Assembly (NCBI GenBank): GCA_028282195.1
Contig: JANQII010000323.1
Span: forward strand, 1 to 40,587
DNA from: Prolixibacteraceae bacterium
Lineage (GTDB): Bacteria; Bacteroidota; Bacteroidia; Bacteroidales; Prolixibacteraceae
Reading direction: 5' to 3'
Length of the DNA stretch: 40,587 bases
Positions 25,023-33,376 of this stretch are shown piece by piece. The notes beneath the pieces were generated by a model that was given only the letters and a program-made list of their open reading frames with translations, did not search any database and was not told where the DNA came from. The position numbers were made by a program, and so were the translations under genes. Every line of letters starts with the position of its first letter. Position 1 is the first letter of the stretch.

Positions 25023-25493
25023 TCATTTGGATTCTATTTTCTTGACCAATTTTTCAATTACTGGTTCGATTATCTTTTTAATTTTTTGGGTAACAAAAAT
25101 GCCTTGATATGCACAATACAATAGGTTACAATACTCTTCATCAGATAACCTGCACATTACATCTATTTGATCATATGGGTATTTAGTTTGAAGTCGCTGT
25201 ATGTCAAATTCTTTTACATTATCAAATAGAAAAACATATGTGTCTTTTTTAAAACAGAATCCATTCTCTCCAATAATTCTACCTTTTGGAAAGTGATAAC
25301 AATGTTTTGTTGCAGTTTTTATACAACCTGGCTTAATATCTTTGGGGTTAATGTAGGCTTGAGAAGTAGTGAATGAGGCAACTATTTTACTGGATGAGTT
25401 TATGTCTGCAAGTACTATAAGAAACTTATCTTTTGTTTCACCAGATCTCAGTTCAAAGTTGCGGATTAATAAAAGATTCCCGGATAAAAACAT
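25023..25493 (-). CDS. Unknown 156-aa partner of the Panacea protein, putative toxin
   Basis: I do not recognise a family with certainty. The first 60 residues read like beta-strands with KFLIVLADINSSSKIVASFTTSQ, faintly similar in pattern to MazF/PemK barrels; the middle contains PKGRIIGENGFCFKKDTYV. The C-terminus is a Lys-rich helix. It starts 2 nt after the stop codon of the Panacea-domain gene, the layout of a type II toxin-antitoxin operon in which the antitoxin comes first. Five cysteines and no signal peptide suggest a cytoplasmic protein. A toxin role is inference from the partner. Confidence 0.6.
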   Translation of the reverse strand: MFLSGNLLLIRNFELRSGETKDKFLIVLADINSSSKIVASFTTSQAYINPKDIKPGCIKTATKHCYHFPKGRIIGENGFCFKKDTYVFLFDNVKEFDIQRLQTKYPYDQIDVMCRLSDEEYCNLLYCAYQGIFVTQKIKKIIEPVIEKLVKKIESK

Positions 25494-25495
25494 AA

Positions 25496-26116
25496 TTAAT
25501 CCAATAATGAGGCTTCAAATTCTAAAGACTCTTTAACAACACTATAATTTTCAAGTTTGTCTGGTTGATCTAGGATCAAAGTAGATAAATCAACAAAAAA
25601 CGGGCTTACACCGACATCATCTTGTTTGAATTTTTTTTCTAGATTGTGTTCTGATACGACTTTATCCCAAGGTCCATTTTTTTTATGTGTAATATCTATT
25701 AATTCTTGAGAAGTTGCTCGTCTAAACGTTTTAATAATGCTATTAACCAATTCAATCTCAAAATCAGAGAATTCAGAATCATCAAATTCAGTTGCGGGCT
25801 CAATTTTTGTTCCTCGTGAGGTTTCCACAGTGTTTATGAATGAAGAGAAAGTTTCTTCAAATTTTAGATTATAAATAGGTTCAGATACCGGCCCAAGTTT
25901 CCAGGCTTTATAATCCAGCCATGTAACAGGAAGTCCAATCTTTTTAATTGATTCTTCATCAATTAGATATAAAAGTTTTAGTAGTTTGGTGATATATAAA
26001 GGCCTAATTTCTTCGGACAGAAGAATAAGTAAGTTACCGATTTTATCTTTTTTTAGATTGAATCCTAAACACATAAGTGGCTTTTGTTTATTGCAGACTT
26101 TAATCGCAAATTTCAT
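25496..26116 (-). CDS. Panacea (SocA-like, DUF4065) domain protein, putative antitoxin
   Basis: The Panacea domain is seen at about residues 25-130: KIGNLLILLSEEIRPLYITK, LLKLLYLIDEESIKKIG, then the signature WLDYKAWKLGPVSEPIYNL. A C-terminal tail has ELIDITHKKNGPWDKVV, also typical (H-x-x-x-G-PW). Panacea proteins are antitoxins that neutralise many unrelated toxins, and SocA is a ClpXP adaptor relative. The ATG at 26116 (206 aa) is preferred over the in-frame TTG at 26137. It is followed after 2 nt by an unknown gene that would be the toxin. Confidence 0.82.
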   Translation of the reverse strand: MKFAIKVCNKQKPLMCLGFNLKKDKIGNLLILLSEEIRPLYITKLLKLLYLIDEESIKKIGLPVTWLDYKAWKLGPVSEPIYNLKFEETFSSFINTVETSRGTKIEPATEFDDSEFSDFEIELVNSIIKTFRRATSQELIDITHKKNGPWDKVVSEHNLEKKFKQDDVGVSPFFVDLSTLILDQPDKLENYSVVKESLEFEASLLD

Positions 26117-26221
26117 AAATATATTAATACCTGTCAAATTTTATTAACATTTTTTTGTTTAATTAGTTCGATATGAAATTGAATATCAACTATGTTTTAA
26201 CTTTTATGGAAAATGGTTTTG

Positions 26222-27097
26222 CTATCTCTGTAAAAGTTGTTTCAAAATTTCTTTTACCTCATTGACCAGTTTCGGATTACTGGCATAAATCACACCCTTA
26301 TGATTCATAAAGCTTGAATCCGTACGATTTAAGTCCAAAGGATTTCCAAAAAAATCACAAACAATCGCGCTGGTCTCATTGAAAATACAAGCTGTTGCCG
26401 CAAAATCCCAAAGGCTACCTCCACCTTGTTCTTTTTTAGGAAATTTAAAGTACACGGCTGGCTGATTTTCAAGGACCCAGCAAGCATTCATCACGGCACC
26501 ACCCAATTCAATTAGCTGTATTTTTTTGTAGGTCGATTTGAATGATTCTAAGGTTGCATTAAACCATTTATGCTTTGAAAAACCCGGATCAATCACCAGT
26601 GTAATTCCCTTATTCCCGCCTCCGGTTTCCGGTCTCCATTTTTCGTTATTCCTGAAAGCTCCTTGTCCTTTAATGGCATGATAAAGCGTTTTCTTAACGG
26701 GATCAAAAACCACCCCTATTAATGGTTCTCCCGATTTTGAAACCAACGCGATTGAAACTGAAAACCCCGGACTTGATTTTATAAAGGGAAGTGTGCCATC
26801 CATCGGATCAATACACCAAAAGTAATCTTTCTCAAAACGACTTTTGTCATCAGCGCTTTCCTCTGTTAATAAAGCAAGATCAAACTCTTTGCAGGTTGGA
26901 AGTATATGTTTTAGAATGATATCCTGACTAAGTAAATCAACTTCTGTAACAACCTGTGCTGCCAGGCTATCTGCTCCGGCTTTGTTTTTAATATCAAGCT
27001 TCCGATCCCTGTTTTCGGAGATGGTATGCCCTGCTTTCAGAGCTGCTTCAATGGCAATCTTACAAAGCTGATCTAATTCTGTTTTGCCAGGTTTCAT
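26222..27097 (-). CDS. Inositol monophosphatase family phosphatase (CysQ/IMPase-like)
   Basis: A 291-aa Mg-dependent, Li-sensitive type sugar/nucleotide phosphatase. Metal-binding motifs: LLTEESADD (Glu79/Glu80), [11 protein letters not shown] (97-102 core), [12 protein letters not shown] and [10 protein letters not shown] (the second conserved Asp). The closest logic is 3'(2'),5'-bisphosphate nucleotidase or inositol monophosphatase, which cannot be told apart here. Its ATG overlaps the stop codon of the aminoglycoside-phosphotransferase-like kinase gene as ATGA, so the phosphatase and kinase are translationally coupled. Confidence 0.9.
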   Translation of the reverse strand: MKPGKTELDQLCKIAIEAALKAGHTISENRDRKLDIKNKAGADSLAAQVVTEVDLLSQDIILKHILPTCKEFDLALLTEESADDKSRFEKDYFWCIDPMDGTLPFIKSSPGFSVSIALVSKSGEPLIGVVFDPVKKTLYHAIKGQGAFRNNEKWRPETGGGNKGITLVIDPGFSKHKWFNATLESFKSTYKKIQLIELGGAVMNACWVLENQPAVYFKFPKKEQGGGSLWDFAATACIFNETSAIVCDFFGNPLDLNRTDSSFMNHKGVIYASNPKLVNEVKEILKQLLQR

Positions 27098-28080
27098 GCT
27101 GTTTTTGGATTTAGTTTAGCAACCACTTCCCTCGATAATCGTTCGCTGTAACTATTTATTTTCCAATGGTCAGGACTCCATCCTTTCAAAAATCGATGAA
27201 AATCGGTCCACGCAACCGGGTACAATTCCCTCCAGTCTTTCTCAAGGGCATCAGCATCAACCAATTTGTTTTTTTGCTTCAATGCCTTTCTAAGTTTTTC
27301 AAAGTAGGTATCCAGAAGTTGTTCTTCCAGTTGTTCGCAATCATCTTCATACAAACAACTTCCAATAAAGTAAGCCAAGTCTTTCATGCCACAACCTCCA
27401 CCTACATACTGAAAATCAACCGCTGCAACCTTTTGTCCATCTTCTGAAAAACAAAAGTTGGCAAGCTTTGCATCACCATGTACAAAAGTCTGAAACGGGC
27501 TGTTGCTCAACTTCTCATCAATCATCTTCGCAGACTGTTTTAACCCGCCATTTTTCATTATTCCCCATTCTTCAGCGCGGGTATCCAAATGCCAGTAAGT
27601 ACCTACTTGCCACAAATTTTCAGGTTTTTCATGCAGAAACGTTGCATGAAAATTCGCCAACCAGTCAATACCGGTTTCAATGTTCTCCCAGGTAACCGAC
27701 GATAGTCTTTCCGGATAGCCGGCTTCATCCATGTCTTCCAATACCATCAATACCTCATCACCTATTTTTTCAAGTGCCAGACATTTTGGGATACGACAAC
27801 TTTCATCACACTGATTGCCCCATTGTCTGTACCAGGCTGTTTCAACTTTATATGATTTCAGCTTTCTTTCATGTGAAAGGTCAGTATTCCAACCTCTTGG
27901 GTGCGAACCGCCCTCCGGCAACCGAACATGCTTAACAACGACACTCTTTAAGTGGCTTCCTCTTAATCCAAAGCGAATAATCTTTCCATAACCACTCCAC
28001 AAATTCTGAATGGTTTCAATCTCGAAAATATCTTCGGCACTGCCGGCTGTTTTTATAACTTCCTGAAAATGGTTGTTCAT
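27094..28080 (-). CDS. Phosphotransferase family protein (APH/choline-kinase/ecdysteroid-kinase-like)
   Basis: A kinase of the aminoglycoside phosphotransferase fold. Visible motifs: [11 protein letters not shown] (ATP-binding lysine), the catalytic loop [13 protein letters not shown] and the Mg-binding aspartate in [11 protein letters not shown], followed by [12 protein letters not shown]. The EcKinase/DUF1679-like pattern fits better than an antibiotic kinase. A perfect -7 element lies at 28110-28117 downstream of the long-ORF ATG (28131), so translation must begin inside, at 28089 or more likely 28080 (MNNHF). The gene is coupled to the IMPase-like gene. The substrate is unknown. Confidence 0.82.
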   Translation of the reverse strand: MNNHFQEVIKTAGSAEDIFEIETIQNLWSGYGKIIRFGLRGSHLKSVVVKHVRLPEGGSHPRGWNTDLSHERKLKSYKVETAWYRQWGNQCDESCRIPKCLALEKIGDEVLMVLEDMDEAGYPERLSSVTWENIETGIDWLANFHATFLHEKPENLWQVGTYWHLDTRAEEWGIMKNGGLKQSAKMIDEKLSNSPFQTFVHGDAKLANFCFSEDGQKVAAVDFQYVGGGCGMKDLAYFIGSCLYEDDCEQLEEQLLDTYFEKLRKALKQKNKLVDADALEKDWRELYPVAWTDFHRFLKGWSPDHWKINSYSERLSREVVAKLNPKTA

Positions 28081-28109
28081 TCTATACATGTTCTTTTTTA
28101 AAAGAAGGG

Positions 28110-28117
28110 CAAAGATA
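28110..28117 (-). promoter_or_regulatory. -7 promoter element of the kinase/phosphatase pair
   Basis: TATCTTTG on the minus strand is a perfect Bacteroidota -7 match. It would start transcripts near 28104, which excludes the ATG at 28131 and favours 28089 or 28080. Confidence 0.5.
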
Positions 28118-28131
28118 ATCAAATCGGTCAT

Positions 28132-28486
28132 GTTGATATAAATAAGATTTCGTTTCTACGAAGCTCATAAAATTATATTAACTTGCTTGTTCTACAAGTA
28201 TTATGCTCCGAAGGAGCAAAACCTTTGTAAATTAAATGATGAGTTATTCACCTCAAGCTCCGCCAGGAGCGAAAATTAAAACCATGGCAAATACTTACCC
28301 AATTATTAATTCATTTTGTTTTTGCAGTGAGAGGAAGAGAAAGTTTGATAAAGGTTTCATTTCTGTAGTTATGAGCTTACATCAAAAACACTTAATATAT
28401 TTTTTGATAAAAAAATCTATTTGTATTTGAAAAGCAAAATCTTACGACAGTTATATTTAATGTACTTGAATAATAAATAATTCTAC
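28132..28486. other. Intergenic region with a REP-like repeat
   Basis: The region between the kinase gene and the DUF3800 remnant contains only the REP-like repeat at 28204-28270. The rest is AT-rich and I see no gene; a 64-codon frame across it overlaps the repeat and has no protein-like features. Confidence 0.5.
28204..28270. repeat. REP-like element GCTCC...GGAGC, copy 2
   Basis: TGCTCCGAAGGAGCA (28204-28218) followed by GCTCCGCCAGGAGC (28257-28270). It matches the layout and much of the sequence of the element at 23540-23607, in the same orientation. Confidence 0.8.
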
Positions 28487-28761
28487 ATGAAAGATAAGAA
28501 AAAGATGCTTAAAGTCTATCATAGATTTTTAGATGAATCTGGAGACACAACCTTTTATGGTAAAAAGAAACGTGTTATTGTGGGTGAGAATGGAGTTTCG
28601 AAGAGCTTTATTTTAGGAATGGTGAAATTAAAACAAAATTAGAACCTATCCGGGATCGTGTTCTAGAGATGCAGAAAGAAATAACTGAAGATGAATTTTA
28701 TAAAGATATTCCAAGCATTAACAAAAAAGTAAATAAAAGCAATTACTTTTTTAATGCATGA
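28487..28761 (+). pseudogene. Frameshifted DUF3800 fragment
   Basis: The first 51 codons begin with an ATG and contain the DUF3800 start VYHRFLDESGDTTFYGKKKR and SKSFILGMVK, then a stop. The continuation lies in another frame: NGEIKTKLEPIRDRVLEMQ, ITEDEFYKDIPSINKKV and SNYFFNA, ending at a TGA where the family's HAKDD motif should appear. The rest of a full-length gene (over 200 aa expected) is absent. DUF3800 proteins are often on mobile or defence-associated DNA, and the decayed sequence that follows fits that. Confidence 0.78.
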
Positions 28762-28764
28762 CGA

Positions 28765-28821
28765 AGTTCTCAACATCCCCTGCACGCAGGCCACCGGAGC
28801 AAGATTAGAATGGAACAGCCC
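28765..28821. repeat. 57-bp direct repeat, copy A
   Basis: Starts AGTTCTCAACATCCCCTG and ends TTAGAATGGAACAGCCC. It is 44/57 identical, without gaps, to the copy at 29472-29528. Both are open in the same forward frame, giving NIPCxxAxxxxLEWNSP, so a decayed coding origin is possible. Confidence 0.8.
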
Positions 28822-29427
28822 CGGGATAGTCGTATTACAACTTTTTTAATGCCCCCAAAAACCTTATCTTTAATTTTCAAAACCTTAATAGGTTATTGTT
28901 TCACCCCATAGCATTAACCTTATTAAAGTGAAACGTCCATGATCAAATAATTGTGGTTTTAACACACAGCTTGCCCCGGGTACCGGGGGGAATGATTATT
29001 TTATCATGGCCAGTTCCCTGTCTGCCGTCCCTACGGGAGGAAATCCGACAGGCAGGCATCCGGGGATCAATGGACCAGGGCCATAAAAAATTTTAGCCAA
29101 CAGCTAATCAATCAATTAAAAAAACAGACGGGTGAAAACAACATTTGCGGGGGAATATGGGAAATTCATAAAACATTATCAACTTACATTGAAAAAATAA
29201 GCTTAATAAGGTTGTTTTTTGGGCCATCTTTTCTACTAAGGTTTTTCCGGTTGATAAGGTCCTTAACCCGTTTTAGCCAACCTAATATCTTTTTTGGGCT
29301 TTTTAAAGTGTTCCTTTATAAAACGGGAAATATCCCGGTATGGTTTGGCATTGCCCAAAATTGCCATGATAGAAAACAATACTATGGACCCTTTGCCCCT
29401 GGGGCCGTCGATGGTCCTTTAAACCAT

Positions 29428-29489
29428 CAAGGAATGTTATTAACATAGCCCTGTTTTTTAATCTATTACAAAGTTATCAACATTCCTTG
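29428..29489. repeat. 17-bp imperfect inverted repeat
   Basis: CAAGGAATGTTATTAAC (29428-29444) and GTTATCAACATTCCTTG (29473-29489) are inverted repeats, 15 of 17 matching, with a 28-nt loop. The right arm overlaps copy B of the 57-bp repeat. Confidence 0.65.
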
Positions 29490-29528
29490 TTTTAAGGCAA
29501 TCGAAGAAAAATTAGAATGGAACAGCCC
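29472..29528. repeat. 57-bp direct repeat, copy B
   Basis: Starts AGTTATCAACATTCCTTG and ends TTAGAATGGAACAGCCC, 651 bp after the end of copy A and in the same orientation. Confidence 0.8.
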
Positions 29529-29722
29529 TAATAATAAAATAAGCCTACTTTCACACTAAGACGAGGTTTAACTTGTCAATGGCATGCAGCCAACGTTCAT
29601 GTGATGCAGACTTACGTTTACAAAGATATGAAAAAAAGAATTTGAAAAGCAAACATGTATTTACGCATGATCTTGATTAATCTTCAAATCATTTTCTTTT
29701 ACTTTGCGCAAAACTTTTTAGC

Positions 29723-30370
29723 ATGCCCAACTTTACGCACTTGATTTTTGATTTAGACGGAACTTTATTGAATTCGAAACTTGGTCTCAATAACTCGTTG
29801 AATTACATGTATCAACAAATGGGTTTGGAAATTGATGGTTCTACTGTAATTGATGATTTGATTGGCCCTCCCATACATGATGGATTGAAAAATATACTTG
29901 GTTTTGATGATCGTCAGGTTGAATTAGGAGTACGAATTTTCAGGGAATACTATAGTACAAAAGGTCTGTTTGAGGCTGAACTTTTCCCGGGTATCCACGA
30001 TATGATGGAAGAGTTGCAACGCCAGGGCAAACAATTGTATGTTGCTACTTCTAAAACTGATCGTTACACGGAAGCGGTTTTAAGGCATTTTGAGATTGAT
30101 CGGTACCTTGTCGATTTTCAGGGAGTGGCCGGAGGGAAAAAACATACCAAGGCCGAATTAATCACAGAATTAATGGATCGTAATCAACTAACTCCATCAG
30201 CAAATGTGGTGATGGTTGGTGATACCATTTTCGATATTATTGGCGGACAAGCCAATGAAATCTGCACCATAGGAGTTGGCTACGGCTTTGGCCGTTCAGA
30301 AAAAATTCAGGAACTAAAACCCGATTATTTTGTGGAAGAGGTTGAAGAATTGTATGAACTATTGGTCTAA
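29723..30370 (+). CDS. HAD family hydrolase, phosphoglycolate phosphatase-like
   Basis: A 215-aa haloacid dehalogenase superfamily phosphatase with an alpha-helical cap. Motif I FDLDGTLLNS contains the nucleophile Asp10 and acid Asp12; motif II is VATSKTD; motif III/IV lies in VVMVGDTIFDIIGG. The GYGFGR end is typical of Gph/PpaX-like enzymes. The natural substrate is uncertain. The stop codon overlaps the stop of the convergent membrane protein gene within CTAA. Confidence 0.9.
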   Translation: MPNFTHLIFDLDGTLLNSKLGLNNSLNYMYQQMGLEIDGSTVIDDLIGPPIHDGLKNILGFDDRQVELGVRIFREYYSTKGLFEAELFPGIHDMMEELQRQGKQLYVATSKTDRYTEAVLRHFEIDRYLVDFQGVAGGKKHTKAELITELMDRNQLTPSANVVMVGDTIFDIIGGQANEICTIGVGYGFGRSEKIQELKPDYFVEEVEELYELLV

Positions 30371-30852
30371 CCCATTTTCTTTAATTCAGCTAAAAAAAAA
30401 TCTGCCCTTTCTTTTTTCTTATTCATTTGCAGAAAACCATAAATCCGGGATTCTCTTTCCATCTTCTGAATAATTCTTCGTTTATATCTTTCAGAATTTG
30501 ATTCGGGTAACTGATGGCGGATGAAGGTTTTTACCAAAAGAATTCCCAGTAAACAACTAATGGCAACAGGCCAGCTAAAGTACTCAACTCCGGTAAAGAA
30601 AAATCCAAAATTTAATAAAGCAGATAATATCTTCTTAAATCGTTCATCCCATGTCGTTAGGGCATCTCTAAGACCATGGACTGTTATTGAGTCAAACGAT
30701 TTAAAAATTAATTCGTTTTGAATTCCATCAGGTTTTTCAATCGACCCGGCCATTTTTAACCCCCAATATTGTGTAGCTCCCCTGTAAGCTGATTTGTAAG
30801 CAGCAAATACACTAAACAGCAGCGCAGCAAACAGAAAGAGGACCAGCATCAT
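30367..30852 (-). CDS. Unknown protein with two membrane segments
   Basis: A 161-aa protein I do not recognise. An N-terminal hydrophobic stretch (about 1-20) and a second at about 80-105 bracket a soluble region with WGLKMAGSIEKPDGIQ and HGLRDALTTWDERFKK. The C-terminal third is strongly basic (RYKRRIIQKMERESRIYGFLQMNKKKERAD), probably cytoplasmic. It lies between the HAD phosphatase and pheS, tail-to-tail with the former and 26 nt after pheS's upstream neighbourhood on the other side. No motif suggests an enzyme. Confidence 0.65.
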   Translation of the reverse strand: MMLVLFLFAALLFSVFAAYKSAYRGATQYWGLKMAGSIEKPDGIQNELIFKSFDSITVHGLRDALTTWDERFKKILSALLNFGFFFTGVEYFSWPVAISCLLGILLVKTFIRHQLPESNSERYKRRIIQKMERESRIYGFLQMNKKKERADFFLAELKKMG

Positions 30853-30878
30853 GATTAAAGTGGTTATCTGGATTTTAA

Positions 30879-31898
30879 TTAATAAGCCGAATCAAACTGA
30901 CGAAGAAAACGAACATCATTCTCAAAAAAATGACGAATATCCTTTATGCCGTATTTAAGCATGGTAATCCGCTCAATTCCCATTCCGAAAGCAAATCCGG
31001 TATATTTTTTTGAATCAATGTTGCACGACTCCAGTACGTTTGGATCAACCATTCCACATCCAAGGATTTCTAGCCAACCTGTATATTTGCAAACATTGCA
31101 ACCTTTACCGCCACAAATGGAACAACTCACATCCATTTCAGCAGATGGTTCGGTAAATGGGAAATATGAAGGCCTCAGGCGAATTTCAGTTGTTTCACCA
31201 AACAACTCACGAGAGAAGTATAATAAAGTTTGTTTCAAATCGGCAAACGATACATTTTCATCCACATACAAACCTTCAATTTGGTGGAAGATACAATGTG
31301 AACGAGCCGAAATAGCTTCGTTACGGAAAACGCGTCCTGGAAATATCGCACGAATTGGTGGCTGGGTTTTTTCCATTACCCTGGCCTGCACACTTGAAGT
31401 GTGGGTACGTAACAACACATCCGGATCTTTCTGAATAAAGAAGGTATCTTGCATATCACGTGCAGGATGCTCCGGCGGGAAGTTCAATGCTGAAAACACA
31501 TGCCAGTCATCTTCAATTTCCGGGCCTTCAGCAACCGTAAAACCAAGACGTGCAAAAATGTCAACGATTTCATTCCGAACAATTGAAAGCGGGTGACGGG
31601 TTCCCAATCGCATTGGCTCACCTGGCATAGTCAAGTCTTGCCCAGACTTTTTTTGCTCACCGTTTTCAAAAGTATCTTTTAAACTATTTATTTTATCAAG
31701 TGCAAAATTCTTTAGTACGTTGATTGATTGTCCAACAGCTTTTTTCCGATCAGCAGGTACATTTTTAAAGTCAGCAAACAACTGGCTTACCAGGCCTTTT
31801 TTGCTGATGTACTTTATCCGAAGCTCTTCCACTTCCTCTTTGGTAGAAGCAGTTAAAGCTTCAATCTCTCTTTTAAGCTGTTCTATTTTTTCTAACAT
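30879..31898 (-). CDS. pheS: Phenylalanine--tRNA ligase alpha subunit
   Basis: The catalytic subunit of the alpha2-beta2 synthetase, normal at 339 aa. An N-terminal coiled coil (about 1-90) binds tRNA. Class II motifs follow: HPLSIVRNEIVDIFARLGF, motif 2 with RTHTSSVQARVM and FPGRVFRNEAISARS, and motif 3 GFAFGMGIERITMLKYGI. The CSICGGKGCNVCKYTGW segment carries the usual cysteines. A perfect -7 element (TATCTTTG) lies 26 nt upstream. PheT is not adjacent. Confidence 0.97.
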   Translation of the reverse strand: MLEKIEQLKREIEALTASTKEEVEELRIKYISKKGLVSQLFADFKNVPADRKKAVGQSINVLKNFALDKINSLKDTFENGEQKKSGQDLTMPGEPMRLGTRHPLSIVRNEIVDIFARLGFTVAEGPEIEDDWHVFSALNFPPEHPARDMQDTFFIQKDPDVLLRTHTSSVQARVMEKTQPPIRAIFPGRVFRNEAISARSHCIFHQIEGLYVDENVSFADLKQTLLYFSRELFGETTEIRLRPSYFPFTEPSAEMDVSCSICGGKGCNVCKYTGWLEILGCGMVDPNVLESCNIDSKKYTGFAFGMGIERITMLKYGIKDIRHFFENDVRFLRQFDSAY

Positions 31899-31923
31899 CT
31901 TTACAGGCTGTTAAATCGAAGCA

Positions 31924-31931
31924 CAAAGATA
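31924..31931 (-). promoter_or_regulatory. -7 promoter element of pheS
   Basis: TATCTTTG on the minus strand, a perfect match to the consensus, placing the start of transcription near 31918 and a leader of about 20 nt. Confidence 0.45.
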
Positions 31932-32038
31932 ATCATTCGACTGAAAATATGATTATGCAATAGGATTTTATAGCAAACGGGAGTTATGAGACAACATAAT
32001 CTTCACATTTTCCCACATTCTCAAATTCTCCCCTTCTT

Positions 32039-33376
32039 CTATTCTAAAATCAATATCTTTTGAACCCGTATATCTTTTTGCGGGCGGAAATCACTATTCA
32101 CCGGAACCCGTGCCAGTTGATCTGCAACGGCCATACCCTGAATCACCTCTCCAAAAATGGTATAAGTGCCATCAATATGTGGTGCTCCGCCTACTGTTTT
32201 GTAAACCTGCCGCTGCCTGGAAGAAAATTTATAACTGTTTTCTGCTTCAATTTCATCAAGCTCGGCATCTGAATAAGTCCTACCGGTAACAATATAAAAC
32301 TGAGATCCATCTGAACGACGTTTGCTGTTTTGCCGGTCAGGTTTTCTTGGCGAGCCAATCATCCCCCGTTTATGGAAGAATTTAGGTACGATGTGTGCCG
32401 GCAAACTATAACCAGGTCCTTTCCATCCAACAATATCATCAGGACCGGCATAGCGTGTATCGGCAGCTCCACTTTGAACACAAAAATCTTTAATAATGCG
32501 ATGAACCAGGAGGCTGTCATAATACCCTTCACGAACCAGGCGAATAAAGTTGTCGCGGTAAACAGGGGTTTCATTGAATAACCGGATTTTAATATCTCCA
32601 ACATCAGTCTTAATCAGCAAGCCTTTTATCTTGCTATTCGCTTCTGAAAGGGCTTTGTTAGCACTGGTTTTAAGATTTTCAAGCTTTTGGGGTTCGCCTT
32701 TTTTAGCGAGTAAGTCAATTATAAAATGGGATGGGATGGCAAAATACTGAGCTTCATAATCAACAACTTCAGAAAAAGCTAAACCAATTGCCTTTTGTGT
32801 TGAAACAAAAACTGGTGTTCCGAACGTTTTACTCAGAAACTTATTACTGATTTTGTATCGTTTTGTTCCATTAAAATTGGCATAGCTTAAAACTTTCCCT
32901 TTGTGCAGTGGCAAGGTATTGCTTCGCGGTTTGGTTAAGTAAATTGTTTTCGCTGAAATGGGGGCTATACCTCTAAAAAGCTGTATCGGCTCTCGTTCAA
33001 TGCCTTCAACTTTTAAAAGTACCAGGTCATTAATTCTATCAACAGCTACATAGCCGGAAACTTTATATTTCTTGTTTTCATCTAGTGGCGTAATTAAAAT
33101 ACCTGTCGCTTCTCTCAATTTTGAAAGCCGGCAAACCACCATATCTTTTTCAACAAAAAAGGCAGTTTCAGTTTCCAGAAACCGGCCTTGGTCAAAGCTT
33201 TCAAATTTTACAATTGAAGGAATAAAGCCTATATACGATTTCGTGTTTTCTTCCTGGGTTTCTTCTTTTTTAGTTTTAGTAGAAGAGCCTGGTTTTCCTT
33301 TTTCAGAATTGGAACAGCCAAAACCAATCAGAATTATAAGGATGAATAACCATTGATATGATTTCCAGCTGATCAT
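32039..33376 (-). CDS. Lipoprotein with degenerate trypsin-like domain fused to cyclophilin PPIase
   Basis: 445 aa. A signal peptide with lipobox IGFGC (Cys21) is followed by a low-complexity Lys/Glu linker, a trypsin/DegP-like beta-barrel (about 50-230) and a C-terminal cyclophilin-type peptidyl-prolyl isomerase (about 245-445, with VHRIIKDFCVQSG and GSQFYIVTGRTYSD). In the protease half, the aspartate region DRINDLVLL is recognisable, but the catalytic histidine and the GxS serine are not seen (FGTPVFV instead), so it looks like a pseudoprotease. It is the last gene of a three-cyclophilin operon, and its ATG overlaps the previous stop as ATGA. Confidence 0.83.
   Translation of the reverse strand: MISWKSYQWLFILIILIGFGCSNSEKGKPGSSTKTKKEETQEENTKSYIGFIPSIVKFESFDQGRFLETETAFFVEKDMVVCRLSKLREATGILITPLDENKKYKVSGYVAVDRINDLVLLKVEGIEREPIQLFRGIAPISAKTIYLTKPRSNTLPLHKGKVLSYANFNGTKRYKISNKFLSKTFGTPVFVSTQKAIGLAFSEVVDYEAQYFAIPSHFIIDLLAKKGEPQKLENLKTSANKALSEANSKIKGLLIKTDVGDIKIRLFNETPVYRDNFIRLVREGYYDSLLVHRIIKDFCVQSGAADTRYAGPDDIVGWKGPGYSLPAHIVPKFFHKRGMIGSPRKPDRQNSKRRSDGSQFYIVTGRTYSDAELDEIEAENSYKFSSRQRQVYKTVGGAPHIDGTYTIFGEVIQGMAVADQLARVPVNSDFRPQKDIRVQKILILE

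Larger units (their letters stand above)
28762..29722. other. Decayed repetitive intergenic region
   Basis: About 960 bp with no intact gene. It holds the duplicated 57-bp sequence (28765-28821 and 29472-29528), a GC-rich segment at about 28970-29090 with hairpins (CCCCGGGTACCGGGG, and CCTGTCTGCCG against CGACAGGCAGG), and a 17-bp imperfect inverted repeat (29428-29444 with 29473-29489). The local composition is more GC-rich than neighbouring intergenic DNA. A 78-codon frame at 29212-29448 shows no protein-like features. I read this as mobile DNA remnants. Confidence 0.55.

Noticed and set aside
28236-28430. Plus-strand 64-codon frame
   Set aside because: It runs through the REP-like repeat and has no recognisable domain.
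29212-29448. Plus-strand 78-codon frame in the decayed region
   Set aside because: Composition is not protein-like, no motif, and it lies among hairpins and repeats.
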